64,000 nt of DNA from Streptomyces parvus. GTDB lineage: Bacteria > Actinomycetota > Actinomycetes > Streptomycetales > Streptomycetaceae. Numbering within the stretch: position 1 is the stretch's first letter; every line of letters starts with the position of its first letter. Under the pieces are notes generated by a model that saw nothing but the letters and a program-made list of their open reading frames with translations, made no database searches and had not been told where the DNA came from. Location of the stretch: the NCBI RefSeq assembly GCF_014648875.1, contig NZ_BMRY01000002.1, positions 1 to 64,000 on the forward strand, read 5' to 3'. A program made the position numbers and the translations under genes. Of the stretch, positions 51,109 to 59,110 are shown piece by piece.

Positions 51109-52724
51109 GACGAGAGCCTGACGTCACCGTCGTCGTCGCCGTCTACAACACCATGCCGTACCTCACGGAGTGCCTGGACTCGCTGATCCGGCAGAGCATC
51201 GGCCTGGAGCGGCTGGAGGTCGTGGCCGTCGACGACGGGTCGACCGACGGGAGCGGCACCGAGCTCGACCGGTACGCCGAGCGGTACCCCGACGTGGTGA
51301 AGGTGCTCCACCAGCCGAACTCGGGAGGCCCCGCCGCGCCCAGCAACCGGGCGCTGGACGTGGCCACCGGCCGTTTCGTCTACTTCATAGGGGCGGACGA
51401 CCACCTCGGCGAAGAGGCGCTGGAGCGGATGGTCTCCGCCGCCGACGCCAACGGGTCCGACGTGGTCGTCGGGAAGATGGTCGGCACGAACGGCCGGTAC
51501 GTCCACCAGAAGCTGTACGACGGGAACCACCCCGACGTCAGCCTCTACGACTCGGCGCTGCCCTTCACCCTGGCCAACACCAAGCTCTTCCGCCGCGAGC
51601 TGGTGGAGAAGCACAGCCTCCGCTTCCCCGAGGACATGCCGGTCGGCAGCGACCAGCCATTCACCATCGAGGCATGCGTACGGGCCCGGAGGATCTCCGT
51701 CGTCTCCGACTACACCTGCTACTACGCGGTCAAGCGCGGCGACGCCAGCAACATCACCTACCGGGCGAACCACCTGGCCCGGCTCCGCTGTGTCCAGCGG
51801 ATCATGGAGCACACGGCCGCGCTGATCCCCGCAGGTCCCCGGCGCGACGCCGTGTTCAAGCGGCACTTCGACTGGGAGCTGACCAAGCTCCTGCAGAAGG
51901 ACTTTCCCGCGCTCGACGCCGACACCCGCCGCCAGTTGTGCGAGGGCGTCGGCGCACTGGTGGACGCCTACTTCACCGACGGCCTGCGCGACGGCACCGG
52001 GGTCAAGCGCCGGGCACGCTTCGGTCTCGCCCGCAGCGGGGCCGTCGAGGAGCTCACCCGCGCCATCGCGGAGGAGACGGAGCACGGAGCGCCGCCCTTC
52101 CTGCTGGAGGGTGACCGCGCCTTCGCCACCTACCCCGGATTCAGGGACCCGGCCGTCGGCCTCGACGACCGTTACTACGAGGTGCTCGGCGAGACGGTGA
52201 CCGGCCGCCTCTCCGCCGGTACGCGCCTGGAGTCGACCGACTGGGACCAGCACGGCACGGAGCTGTCCTGCGTCGTGAAGCTGCGGGCCGTCATCACCGG
52301 GGACACCTCCTCCGCCGTCGTCGCCCTGGCCCAGAGGGCTATGCCCCAGAGCGCCGACAAGACCGGTGCACGCAAGCTGCCGGCGGACGCCCCGAGCCCC
52401 CGGCGCGCCGGCACACTCACCGCCGACGCCGCCCAGGACGGCGGCACTCTGCTGACCGCCCGCATCCCGCTGGCGGCCGCCCGGTCGAAGAGGGGTGTTC
52501 GCCTCTACGTGGACGTGGCGGGCTCGACGTACGAGATTCCCGTCCGCACCGATGGGCAGCCGATGCCGCTGGCACGCCGCTGGGGGAGCGACGAGCCCCA
52601 CCGCGTGGCAGCGAGTACCAACAGCAAAGGCCGTCTCGTGATCACGACGGCGCCCCTGCGGGAACCGAAGTCCGGCGTCGGCGCACGGCTGCGCCGAACG
52701 CTGTCCAGGTCGAAGAGGAAGTAA
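51105..52724 (+). CDS. glycosyltransferase family 2 (TarP/TarS-like) with C-terminal beta domain
   Basis: A 539-residue enzyme. The GT-A domain shows VTVVVAVYNTMPYLTECLDSL, VVAVDDGSTDGSG (UDP-binding Asp, about residue 40), QPNSGGPAAPSNRALD, and a GADDHLGEEALERM motif in place of DXD. The segment SDQPFTIEAC is near the general base. Residues 340-530 look like the beta-rich C-terminal domain of wall-teichoic-acid GlcNAc transferases. It ends in a basic tail. It overlaps the preceding gene by ATGA. A paralogue of its N-terminal part is at 61498. It probably decorates the polymer. Confidence 0.85.
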   Translation: MRREPDVTVVVAVYNTMPYLTECLDSLIRQSIGLERLEVVAVDDGSTDGSGTELDRYAERYPDVVKVLHQPNSGGPAAPSNRALDVATGRFVYFIGADDHLGEEALERMVSAADANGSDVVVGKMVGTNGRYVHQKLYDGNHPDVSLYDSALPFTLANTKLFRRELVEKHSLRFPEDMPVGSDQPFTIEACVRARRISVVSDYTCYYAVKRGDASNITYRANHLARLRCVQRIMEHTAALIPAGPRRDAVFKRHFDWELTKLLQKDFPALDADTRRQLCEGVGALVDAYFTDGLRDGTGVKRRARFGLARSGAVEELTRAIAEETEHGAPPFLLEGDRAFATYPGFRDPAVGLDDRYYEVLGETVTGRLSAGTRLESTDWDQHGTELSCVVKLRAVITGDTSSAVVALAQRAMPQSADKTGARKLPADAPSPRRAGTLTADAAQDGGTLLTARIPLAAARSKRGVRLYVDVAGSTYEIPVRTDGQPMPLARRWGSDEPHRVAASTNSKGRLVITTAPLREPKSGVGARLRRTLSRSKRK

Positions 52725-52728
52725 CCCG

Positions 52729-54012
52729 ATGAACATCTGTGTAGTCGCGCTCGGCAAGATCGGGCTTCCGCTCGCCGTGCAGTTCGCCGCCAAGGGTCAC
52801 AAGGTCATCGGCGCCGACGTCAACGAGAAGGTCGTCGAACTCGTCAACGCGGCCACCGAGCCGTTCCCCGGCGAGCACGACCTGGACGTCAAGCTGAAGG
52901 AGACGGTCGGCGCGGGCCTGCTCTCCGCGACGACGGACACCACGGCCGCGGTCGCCGCGTCCGACGCCGTAGTGGTCGTCGTCCCGCTCTTCGTGGACGC
53001 CGAGGGCACCCCGGACTTCGGCTGGATGGACGCCGCCACCAAGGCCATCGCGGCCGGCCTCAAGCCCGGCACCCTGGTCAGCTACGAGACCACGCTCCCG
53101 GTCGGCACCACCCGTACCCGCTGGGCGCCGATGCTGGCCGAGGGCTCGGGCCTGACCCCCGGCGAGGACTTCCACCTGGTCTTCTCGCCGGAGCGGGTGC
53201 TCACCGGCCGGGTCTTCGCCGACCTGCGCCGCTACCCCAAGCTCGTCGGCGGCATCGACGAGGCGTCCTCCGCCGCGGGCGTCGCCTTCTACGAGGCCGT
53301 CCTCGACTTCGACGAGCGCGAGGACCTGCCCCGCCCGAACGGCGTCTGGGACCTCGGCACGGCGGAGGCCTCCGAGCTGGCGAAGCTCGCCGAGACCACC
53401 TACCGCGACGTCAACATCGGTCTGGCCAACCAGTTCGCCCGGTTCGCCGACCAGAACGACATCGACGTCAAGAAGGTCATCGAGGCCTGCAACAGCCAGC
53501 CGTACAGCCACATCCACCAGCCCGGCATCGCCGTGGGCGGCCACTGCATCCCGATCTACCCGCGGATGTACCTGTGGAACGACCCGGAGGCGACCGTCGT
53601 GCGTTCGGCCCGTGAGGCCAACGCCGCGATGCCCGCCTACGCCGTGGATCTACTGGCCGCCGCCTACGGCGACCTGGACGGCGCCGGGGTCCTGGTGCTG
53701 GGCGCGGCCTACCGCGGCGGCGTCAAGGAGACCGCGTTCTCCGGTGTCTTCGGCGTCGTCGAGGCCCTGAAGGCGCGCGGCGCGGTGCCGTTCGTCTCGG
53801 ACCCGATGTACACCCCCGAGGAGTTGACCGCTCTGGGTCTCGTCCCGCACGAGGGCCAGGCCGTCACCGCCGCGGTCCTCCAAGCCGACCATGCCGAGTA
53901 CCGCGAGCTTGCTGCCGCGGACCTCCCGGACGTCCGCGTCCTGGTCGACGGCCGCCGCTCGACGGACCCGGCCAACTGGGCCGGCGTGCGCCGCGTCGTC
54001 ATCGGCGGCTGA
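52729..54012 (+). CDS. nucleotide-sugar dehydrogenase (WbpA/WecC-like, UDP-GlcNAc or UDP-ManNAc type)
   Basis: A 427-residue NAD-dependent UDP-sugar 6-dehydrogenase. The N-terminal Rossmann motif is VVALGKIGLPLAVQFAAKGH. VSYETTLPVGTT and FSPERVLTGRVF are family motifs. The catalytic Cys is in GIAVGGHCIPIYP (about residue 273). The C-terminal domain has VLGAAYRGGVKET. It makes uronic acids by two successive oxidations. The FSPERV and GGHCIP pattern fits the N-acetylhexosamine branch rather than UDP-glucose dehydrogenase. GAGGAAG precedes the ATG at 52729, 4 bases after the GT2 stop. It is last in the operon, followed by a 21-bp stem terminator. Confidence 0.9.
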   Translation: MNICVVALGKIGLPLAVQFAAKGHKVIGADVNEKVVELVNAATEPFPGEHDLDVKLKETVGAGLLSATTDTTAAVAASDAVVVVVPLFVDAEGTPDFGWMDAATKAIAAGLKPGTLVSYETTLPVGTTRTRWAPMLAEGSGLTPGEDFHLVFSPERVLTGRVFADLRRYPKLVGGIDEASSAAGVAFYEAVLDFDEREDLPRPNGVWDLGTAEASELAKLAETTYRDVNIGLANQFARFADQNDIDVKKVIEACNSQPYSHIHQPGIAVGGHCIPIYPRMYLWNDPEATVVRSAREANAAMPAYAVDLLAAAYGDLDGAGVLVLGAAYRGGVKETAFSGVFGVVEALKARGAVPFVSDPMYTPEELTALGLVPHEGQAVTAAVLQADHAEYRELAAADLPDVRVLVDGRRSTDPANWAGVRRVVIGG

Positions 54013-54023
54013 GCCGTCCGAAG

Positions 54024-54069
54024 ACACGGTGAGGGCGGGCGTCCGACCGGACGCCCGCCCTCACCGTGT
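54024..54069. terminator. very strong bidirectional terminator
   Basis: A perfect 21-bp stem (54024-54044 with 54049-54069) with a GACC loop between the dehydrogenase and the convergent acetyltransferase. Confidence 0.85.
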
Positions 54070-54096
54070 GCTCCGCGATGTCGTCGGAGGCGTATC

Positions 54097-54693
54097 TCAA
54101 CGCTCGGACAGCACGCCGTCTTTCTCCTCGTACACCGCCCCGCTCTGCGGGCACTCCCAGACTCCCGGCTCGCCCTCGCGTGCGGCGAGGCGGACCCCGC
54201 TCCGGCCGACCCAGCCGATCTGCCGTGCGGGCACACCGACGACCAGGGCGAAGTCCGGCACGTCCTTGGTGACCACGGCACCGGCCGCGACCATCGCCCA
54301 CCGGCCGATACGGACCGGCGCGACGCAGACCGAGCGGGCGCCGAGCGACGCGCCCTCGGCGACCTTCACGCCGACGGCCTCCCAGTCGCCGCCACGCTTC
54401 TGCTTGCCGTCCGGGTCGACCGATCGCGGGTTGTGGTCGTTCGTGAGGACGACGGCGGGTCCGACGAAGACGCCGTCACCGAGCTCTGCGGGCTCGTACA
54501 CCAGGGCGTAGTTCTGCAGCTTCACGTTGTCACCGATGCGCACCCCGGTGCCGACGTAGGCACCCCGGCCGACGACGCAGCCCTCGCCGAGCCTGGCTCC
54601 CTCGCGGATCTGCGCCAGCTCCCAGACGCTGGAGCCGTCCCCGATCTCGGCGGTCTCGTCGACCTGGGCGGTGGGCTGGACCCTGTAGTTCAC
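54097..54693 (-). CDS. left-handed beta-helix N-acetyltransferase (WbpD-like)
   Basis: A 198-residue hexapeptide-repeat acyltransferase. Repeats such as IGDGSSVWELAQIREGARLGEGCVVG and IGDNVKLQNYALVYEP build the helix. NDHNPRSVDPDGK is the loop typical of UDP-3-amino-uronate N-acetyltransferases (WbpD/WlbB), followed by AGAVVTKDVPDFALVVGVPAR. A C-terminal extension WECPQSGAVYE is seen. I chose the GTG at 54693, with AAAGG 6 bases upstream. It would acetylate the 3-amino group made by the aminotransferase, completing UDP-2,3-diacetamido-uronate. It is transcribed toward the operon end, separate from it. Confidence 0.88.
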   Translation of the reverse strand: MNYRVQPTAQVDETAEIGDGSSVWELAQIREGARLGEGCVVGRGAYVGTGVRIGDNVKLQNYALVYEPAELGDGVFVGPAVVLTNDHNPRSVDPDGKQKRGGDWEAVGVKVAEGASLGARSVCVAPVRIGRWAMVAAGAVVTKDVPDFALVVGVPARQIGWVGRSGVRLAAREGEPGVWECPQSGAVYEEKDGVLSER

Positions 54694-54790
54694 GGCATGC
54701 CTTTCGGAGAGCTGATGCGCCCGGAAAGCATAAGGCGGGCGGCTCGCCGGCCCCGGCCCGCGGGCCCTGCCTCCGGTCCCTCGACCCGGT

Positions 54791-54819
54791 TTGACCCCCA
54801 CACCCCGGCCCCGTAACCT
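54791..54819 (+). promoter_or_regulatory. vegetative (HrdB-type) promoter of rplU-rpmA
   Basis: TTGACC (54791-54796) and TAACCT (54814-54819) are separated by 17 bases, a good match to the principal sigma factor consensus. It predicts a start near 54826 and a leader of about 170 bases. Confidence 0.65.
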
Positions 54820-54907
54820 TGACCCTCGGTGTGTTTCCTTAACGCGCCTACCCCTGAGCACATCCCTCCCGGTAACGGTCGGTGTTCGCGCCGTCCGCCA
54901 GGAGAGG

Positions 54908-54955
54908 CCGCTCATCCTTCCGGATCGACACGGGCCCCGGCCCGTGCGGGCGGCT
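54908..54955 (+). promoter_or_regulatory. two-tier stem-loop in the rplU leader
   Basis: CACGGGCC/GGCCCGTG (54930-54937 with 54940-54947) is nested in GCCGC/GCGGC (54908-54912 with 54951-54955), within the untranslated leader before L21. It could be an autoregulatory ribosomal-protein leader. I do not recognise a described family. Confidence 0.35.
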
Positions 54956-54994
54956 GGCATCAGGGGTTCCGTTCCGAGCGAGAGAGAGATCCGC

Positions 54995-55315
54995 GTGTAC
55001 GCCATCGTGCGCAGCGGTGGTCGCCAGCACAAGGTTGCTGTCGGCGACATCGTTGAGGTTGACAAGATTTCCACTGCCAAGGTTGGCGACACGGTCGAGC
55101 TCTCGACCCTGCTCGTTGTCGACGGTGACTCGGTCACCAGCGACCCGTGGGTGCTGGACGGCATCAAGGTCACGGCCGAGATCGTGGACCACCACAAGGG
55201 CGCGAAGATCGACATCCTTCGCTACAAGAACAAGACCGGCTACCGCCGCCGCCAGGGTCACCGCCAGCAGTACACGGCGATCAAGGTCACCGGTATCCCC
55301 ACGGCTGCGAAGTAA
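54995..55315 (+). CDS. rplU: 50S ribosomal protein L21
   Basis: A 106-residue protein beginning [17 protein letters not shown], the L21 signature, with [26 protein letters not shown] near the C-terminus that contacts 23S rRNA. The GTG at 54995 follows an AG-rich stretch (AGAGAGAG). It is first in rplU-rpmA, driven by the promoter at 54791-54819. Confidence 0.97.
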   Translation: MYAIVRSGGRQHKVAVGDIVEVDKISTAKVGDTVELSTLLVVDGDSVTSDPWVLDGIKVTAEIVDHHKGAKIDILRYKNKTGYRRRQGHRQQYTAIKVTGIPTAAK

Positions 55316-55329
55316 GGGACTGAGAACAC

Positions 55330-55587
55330 ATGGCACACAAGAAGGGCGCATCGTCCACTCGGAACGGGCGCGATTCCAATGCTCAGCGGCTCGGCGTGAA
55401 GCGCTTCGGCGGTCAGGCCGTCAACGCCGGTGAGATCCTGGTCCGCCAGCGCGGCACCCACTTCCACCCCGGCGCGGGCGTCGGCCGTGGCGGCGACGAC
55501 ACGCTGTTCGCGCTGACCGCCGGTGCGGTGGAGTTCGGCACGCACCGCGGCCGCAAGGTCGTGAACATCGTTCCGCTCGCCGTCTGA
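55330..55587 (+). CDS. rpmA: 50S ribosomal protein L27
   Basis: An 85-residue protein beginning [21 protein letters not shown], whose flexible N-terminus reaches the peptidyl transferase centre. The L27 core [22 protein letters not shown] follows. No N-terminal cleavage extension (as in Firmicutes) is present. It is 14 bases downstream of rplU and co-transcribed. Confidence 0.97.
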   Translation: MAHKKGASSTRNGRDSNAQRLGVKRFGGQAVNAGEILVRQRGTHFHPGAGVGRGGDDTLFALTAGAVEFGTHRGRKVVNIVPLAV

Positions 55588-55623
55588 GTCTCTCGACGCG
55601 CGCAGAACGACACACAGCACCTT

Positions 55624-55676
55624 CCGAGGGCGGATCTCAGCTTTCCCGGCGAACGGGGAAGCGGGTCCGCCCTCGG
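55624..55676 (+). terminator. terminator between rpmA and obg
   Basis: An 11-bp perfect outer stem (CCGAGGGCGGA at 55624-55634 with its complement at 55666-55676) encloses a smaller CTTTCCC/GGGGAAG stem. It may attenuate read-through into obg. Confidence 0.6.
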
Positions 55677-55743
55677 CGTGTTACGACAGAGACAATTCCG
55701 CTTTTTCCGCTGTACCTGCACCTGTTATCTGGAGGCACCCACC

Positions 55744-57180
55744 ATGACCACCTTCGTGGACCGCGTCGAGCTGCATGCCGCCGCGGGTAACGGAGGCCAC
55801 GGCTGCGCCTCCGTACACCGTGAGAAGTTCAAGCCGCTGGGCGGCCCCGACGGGGGCAACGGCGGACGCGGCGGCGACGTGATCCTCGTCGTCGAGCAGT
55901 CCGTGACCACGCTGCTCGACTACCACCACCACCCCCACCGCAAGGCCACCAACGGCCAGCCCGGCGCCGGCGACAACCGCTCCGGCAAGGACGGCCAGGA
56001 CCTGGTCCTGCCCGTTCCCGACGGCACCGTCGTCCTCGACAAGGCCGGGAACGTCCTCGCCGACCTCATCGGTCAGGGCACCACCTTCGTGGCCGGTCAG
56101 GGCGGCCGTGGCGGCCTCGGCAACGCCGCGCTGGCCTCGGCCCGCCGCAAGGCCCCCGGCTTCGCGCTGCTCGGCGAGCCGGGCGAGAGCCGGGACATCG
56201 TCCTGGAGCTCAAGACCGTCGCCGACGTGGCCCTCGTGGGTTACCCGAGCGCGGGCAAGTCCTCGCTGATCTCGGTGCTCTCCGCGGCCAAGCCGAAGAT
56301 CGCGGACTACCCGTTCACCACCCTCGTACCGAACCTGGGCGTCGTCACCGCCGGTTCGACGGTCTACACGATCGCCGACGTCCCGGGCCTCATCCCCGGC
56401 GCCAGCCAGGGCAAGGGCCTCGGCCTGGAGTTCCTGCGCCACGTCGAGCGCTGCTCGGTGCTCGTGCACGTCCTGGACACCGCGACCCTGGAGTCCGACC
56501 GCGACCCCGTCTCCGACCTCGACATCATCGAGGAGGAGCTGCGCCAGTACGGCGGGCTGGAGGACCGGCCCCGCATCGTCGCGCTCAACAAGGTCGACAT
56601 CCCCGACGGCCAGGACCTCGCCGACATGATCCGCCCCGACCTGGAGGCCCGCGGCTACCGCGTCTTCGAGGTCTCCGCGATCGCCCACAAGGGCCTCAAC
56701 GAGCTGAGCTACGCGCTCGCCGGGATCATCGCCGAGGCGCGTGCCACCAAGCCGAAGGAGGAGGCGACCCGCATCGTCATCCGCCCCAAGGCCGTCGACG
56801 ACGCGGGCTTCACGGTCACCGCCGAGGGCGAGGACCTCTACCGGGTGCGTGGCGAGAAGCCCGAGCGCTGGGTGCGCCAGACCGACTTCAACAACGACGA
56901 GGCCGTCGGCTACCTCGCCGACCGGCTCAACCGCCTCGGGGTCGAGGACGAACTCGTCAAGGCGGGCGCCCGGGCCGGCGACGGCGTCGCGATCGGCCCC
57001 GAGGACAACGCGGTCGTCTTCGACTGGGAGCCGACCATGCAGGCCGGCGCGGAGATGCTCGGCCGCCGGGGCGAGGACCACCGCATGGAGGCCCCGCGAC
57101 CCGCCGCGCAGCGCCGCAAGGACCGCGACGCCGAACGCGACGACGCGCAGAAGGAATACGACGAGTTCGACCCCTTCTAA
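55744..57180 (+). CDS. obg: GTPase Obg (CgtA)
   Basis: A 478-residue ribosome-assembly GTPase linked in Streptomyces to the onset of differentiation. The N-terminal glycine-rich Obg fold ([25 protein letters not shown]) is followed by the G domain: G1 [10 protein letters not shown], switch with FTTL, G3 DVPGLIPGA, and G4 NKVD. The C-terminal OCT domain contains [21 protein letters not shown]. It ends in a charged tail ([12 protein letters not shown]). GGAGG lies 8 bases before the ATG at 55744. Confidence 0.97.
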   Translation: MTTFVDRVELHAAAGNGGHGCASVHREKFKPLGGPDGGNGGRGGDVILVVEQSVTTLLDYHHHPHRKATNGQPGAGDNRSGKDGQDLVLPVPDGTVVLDKAGNVLADLIGQGTTFVAGQGGRGGLGNAALASARRKAPGFALLGEPGESRDIVLELKTVADVALVGYPSAGKSSLISVLSAAKPKIADYPFTTLVPNLGVVTAGSTVYTIADVPGLIPGASQGKGLGLEFLRHVERCSVLVHVLDTATLESDRDPVSDLDIIEEELRQYGGLEDRPRIVALNKVDIPDGQDLADMIRPDLEARGYRVFEVSAIAHKGLNELSYALAGIIAEARATKPKEEATRIVIRPKAVDDAGFTVTAEGEDLYRVRGEKPERWVRQTDFNNDEAVGYLADRLNRLGVEDELVKAGARAGDGVAIGPEDNAVVFDWEPTMQAGAEMLGRRGEDHRMEAPRPAAQRRKDRDAERDDAQKEYDEFDPF

Positions 57181-57193
57181 ACGCACCGAACCC

Positions 57194-57219
57194 CGGCCCG
57201 TCTCTGCGGAGGCGGGCCG
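57194..57219 (+). terminator. obg terminator
   Basis: An 11-bp stem with one G-U pair (57194-57204 with 57209-57219), 13 bases after the obg stop. Confidence 0.65.
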
Positions 57220-57475
57220 TCCGGTAGCCTCGGGGCCGGGCGTCGGCGGTTTCCGCCGGTCACACCGGGTGAACGTGCTGCTCATGTGCTGATTACGCAA
57301 CACATCTGTGGGGTCGGTCACCCCGCGCAACACCCCCGGAGCGCCCAACCTCCCTGGCCAGAGGGTGAACTGCGGGTATCCGCGGGGCGAGCGACGGACG
57401 ACGTCCACCTTGCGAGACGGTCACGGAGAGTGCGACCATCACACTGTTCCCCCGTCATAGCAAGGTAGGTCGTCT

Positions 57476-58975
57476 GTGTCTGTGCCGCATGAAGCCAAGC
57501 CCCGGACCACAGCGGTCGTGCTCGCCGGTGGGACCGGTCAGCGCGTCGGCCTCTCGATCCCCAAGCAGCTGCTGAAGATCGCCGGTAAGGCCGTCATCGA
57601 GCACACGCTGACCATCTTCGAGAACGCCGAGGGCATCGACGACGTCATCGTGCTGATGGCGCCCGGTTTCGTCCCCGACGTCGAGAAGATCGTCGCGAAG
57701 GCCGGACTGCGCAAGGTCACCCGGATCATCGAGGGCGGCAACACCCGCAACGAGACCACCGAGCGCGCCATCGCGGCACTCGGCGAGGGTCTCGCCGAGG
57801 GCGAGGACCGCAACGTCCTCTTCCATGACGCGGTCCGCCCCCTGCTGTCACAGCGTGTGATCAAGGACTGCGTCGACGCGCTGGAGCGCTACCAGGCCGT
57901 CGACGTCGCCATCCCGTCCGCGGACACGATCATCGTGACGCGTACGCACGGTGAGGACGGCGAGTTCATCACCGACGTGCCCGACCGCTCCCGGCTGCGC
58001 CGCGGCCAGACGCCGCAGGCCTTCAAGCTCTCCACGATCCGCAAGGCGTACGAGGTCGCGGCGGGAGACCCCAACTTCCAGGCCACCGACGACTGTTCGG
58101 TGGTCCTCAAGTACCTCCCCGACGTGCCGATCTTCGTGGTCGCGGGCGACGAGTACAACATGAAGGTGACCCAGCCGGTCGACGTCTTCATCACCGACAA
58201 GCTCTTCCAGCTGGCCTCCACCGCCGCCCCGCGCCAGGCCGACGAGGCCGCCTACCGGGAGCTGCTCACCGGCAAGACCCTCGTCGTCTTCGGTGGTTCG
58301 TACGGCATCGGCGCCGACATCGCCGCCCTCGCCGAGAGCTACGGCGCGAAGGTCTACGCGCTCGGCCGCTCCACCACCGGGACGCACGTCGAGAACCCGG
58401 AGCACGTGGACGACGCGCTCTCCAAGGCGTACGGCGAGACCGGCCGCATCGACTACGTCATCAACACCGCGGGCGTGCTGCGGATCGGCAAGCTGGCCGA
58501 GACCGACAACACGACGATCCAGGAAGCGCTGAACGTCAACTACCTGGCCCCCGTCCAGATCGCCCGCGCCTCGTACAAGTACCTGGCGGAGACCCAGGGC
58601 CAGCTGCTGCTCTACACCTCCAGCAGCTACACCCGGGGCCGCGCCGAGTACAGCCTCTACTCCTCCACCAAGGCCGCCATGGTCAACCTCACCCAGGCGC
58701 TCGCCGACGAGTGGGCGGGCGAGGGCATCCGGGTCAACTGCGTCAACCCCGAGCGCACCGCGACCCCGATGCGGACCAAGGCGTTCGGCCAGGAGCCCGA
58801 GGGCTCGCTGCTCTCCTCGGAGGCCGTGGCGCGCACCTCGCTGGACGTCCTGCTCTCCGAGCTGACCGGCCACGTCATCGACGTACGGCAGCAGGACCCG
58901 ACGGCGGGTGCCGCCGAGTCCTCGGGCTTCGAGCAGGCCCTGGCCTCCGTGCTGGACCGTCAAGCAGATGTGTAA
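57476..58975 (+). CDS. bifunctional CDP-ribitol synthesis enzyme: cytidylyltransferase plus SDR reductase
   Basis: A 499-residue fusion. Residues 1-235 form an IspD/TarI-type cytidylyltransferase (VVLAGGTGQRVGLSIPKQLL; VLFHDAVRPLL; DEYNMKVTQPVDV). Residues 260-480 form a short-chain dehydrogenase (GGSYGIGADIAALAESYGAK; catalytic Tyr/Lys in YSLYSSTKAAMVNL). The same order is known in Haemophilus Bcs1/Acs1, which reduces ribulose-5-phosphate to ribitol-5-phosphate and activates it with CTP; in Firmicutes the activities are separate (TarI, TarJ). It therefore points to a ribitol-phosphate polymer. AAGGTAGG precedes the GTG at 57476. A 256-base leader with no clear promoter lies upstream. Confidence 0.85.
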   Translation: MSVPHEAKPRTTAVVLAGGTGQRVGLSIPKQLLKIAGKAVIEHTLTIFENAEGIDDVIVLMAPGFVPDVEKIVAKAGLRKVTRIIEGGNTRNETTERAIAALGEGLAEGEDRNVLFHDAVRPLLSQRVIKDCVDALERYQAVDVAIPSADTIIVTRTHGEDGEFITDVPDRSRLRRGQTPQAFKLSTIRKAYEVAAGDPNFQATDDCSVVLKYLPDVPIFVVAGDEYNMKVTQPVDVFITDKLFQLASTAAPRQADEAAYRELLTGKTLVVFGGSYGIGADIAALAESYGAKVYALGRSTTGTHVENPEHVDDALSKAYGETGRIDYVINTAGVLRIGKLAETDNTTIQEALNVNYLAPVQIARASYKYLAETQGQLLLYTSSSYTRGRAEYSLYSSTKAAMVNLTQALADEWAGEGIRVNCVNPERTATPMRTKAFGQEPEGSLLSSEAVARTSLDVLLSELTGHVIDVRQQDPTAGAAESSGFEQALASVLDRQADV

Positions 58976-58999
58976 TAATTCTTGACAAATGTGATTTTC

Positions 59000-59038
59000 C
59001 GGGCCTCTGTTGTCGCTTTGCGCGATGACAGAGGCCCG
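59000..59038 (+). terminator. terminator after the CDP-ribitol gene
   Basis: A 17-bp stem with two G-U pairs (59000-59016 with 59022-59038), 25 bases after the stop. A TTGACA at 58983 just before it has no matching -10. Confidence 0.7.
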
Positions 59039-59110
59039 AATGCGTGAAGCCGCACCTTCACATTTCCGCCAATACGTGAATCAACCGGCACCCCCTGGAG
59101 CAGGTTCTTC

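Noticed and set aside
58983..59010. TTGACA after the CDP-ribitol gene as a promoter for the TagF-like gene
   Set aside because: No -10-like hexamer 16-19 bases downstream, and a strong terminator hairpin follows immediately.
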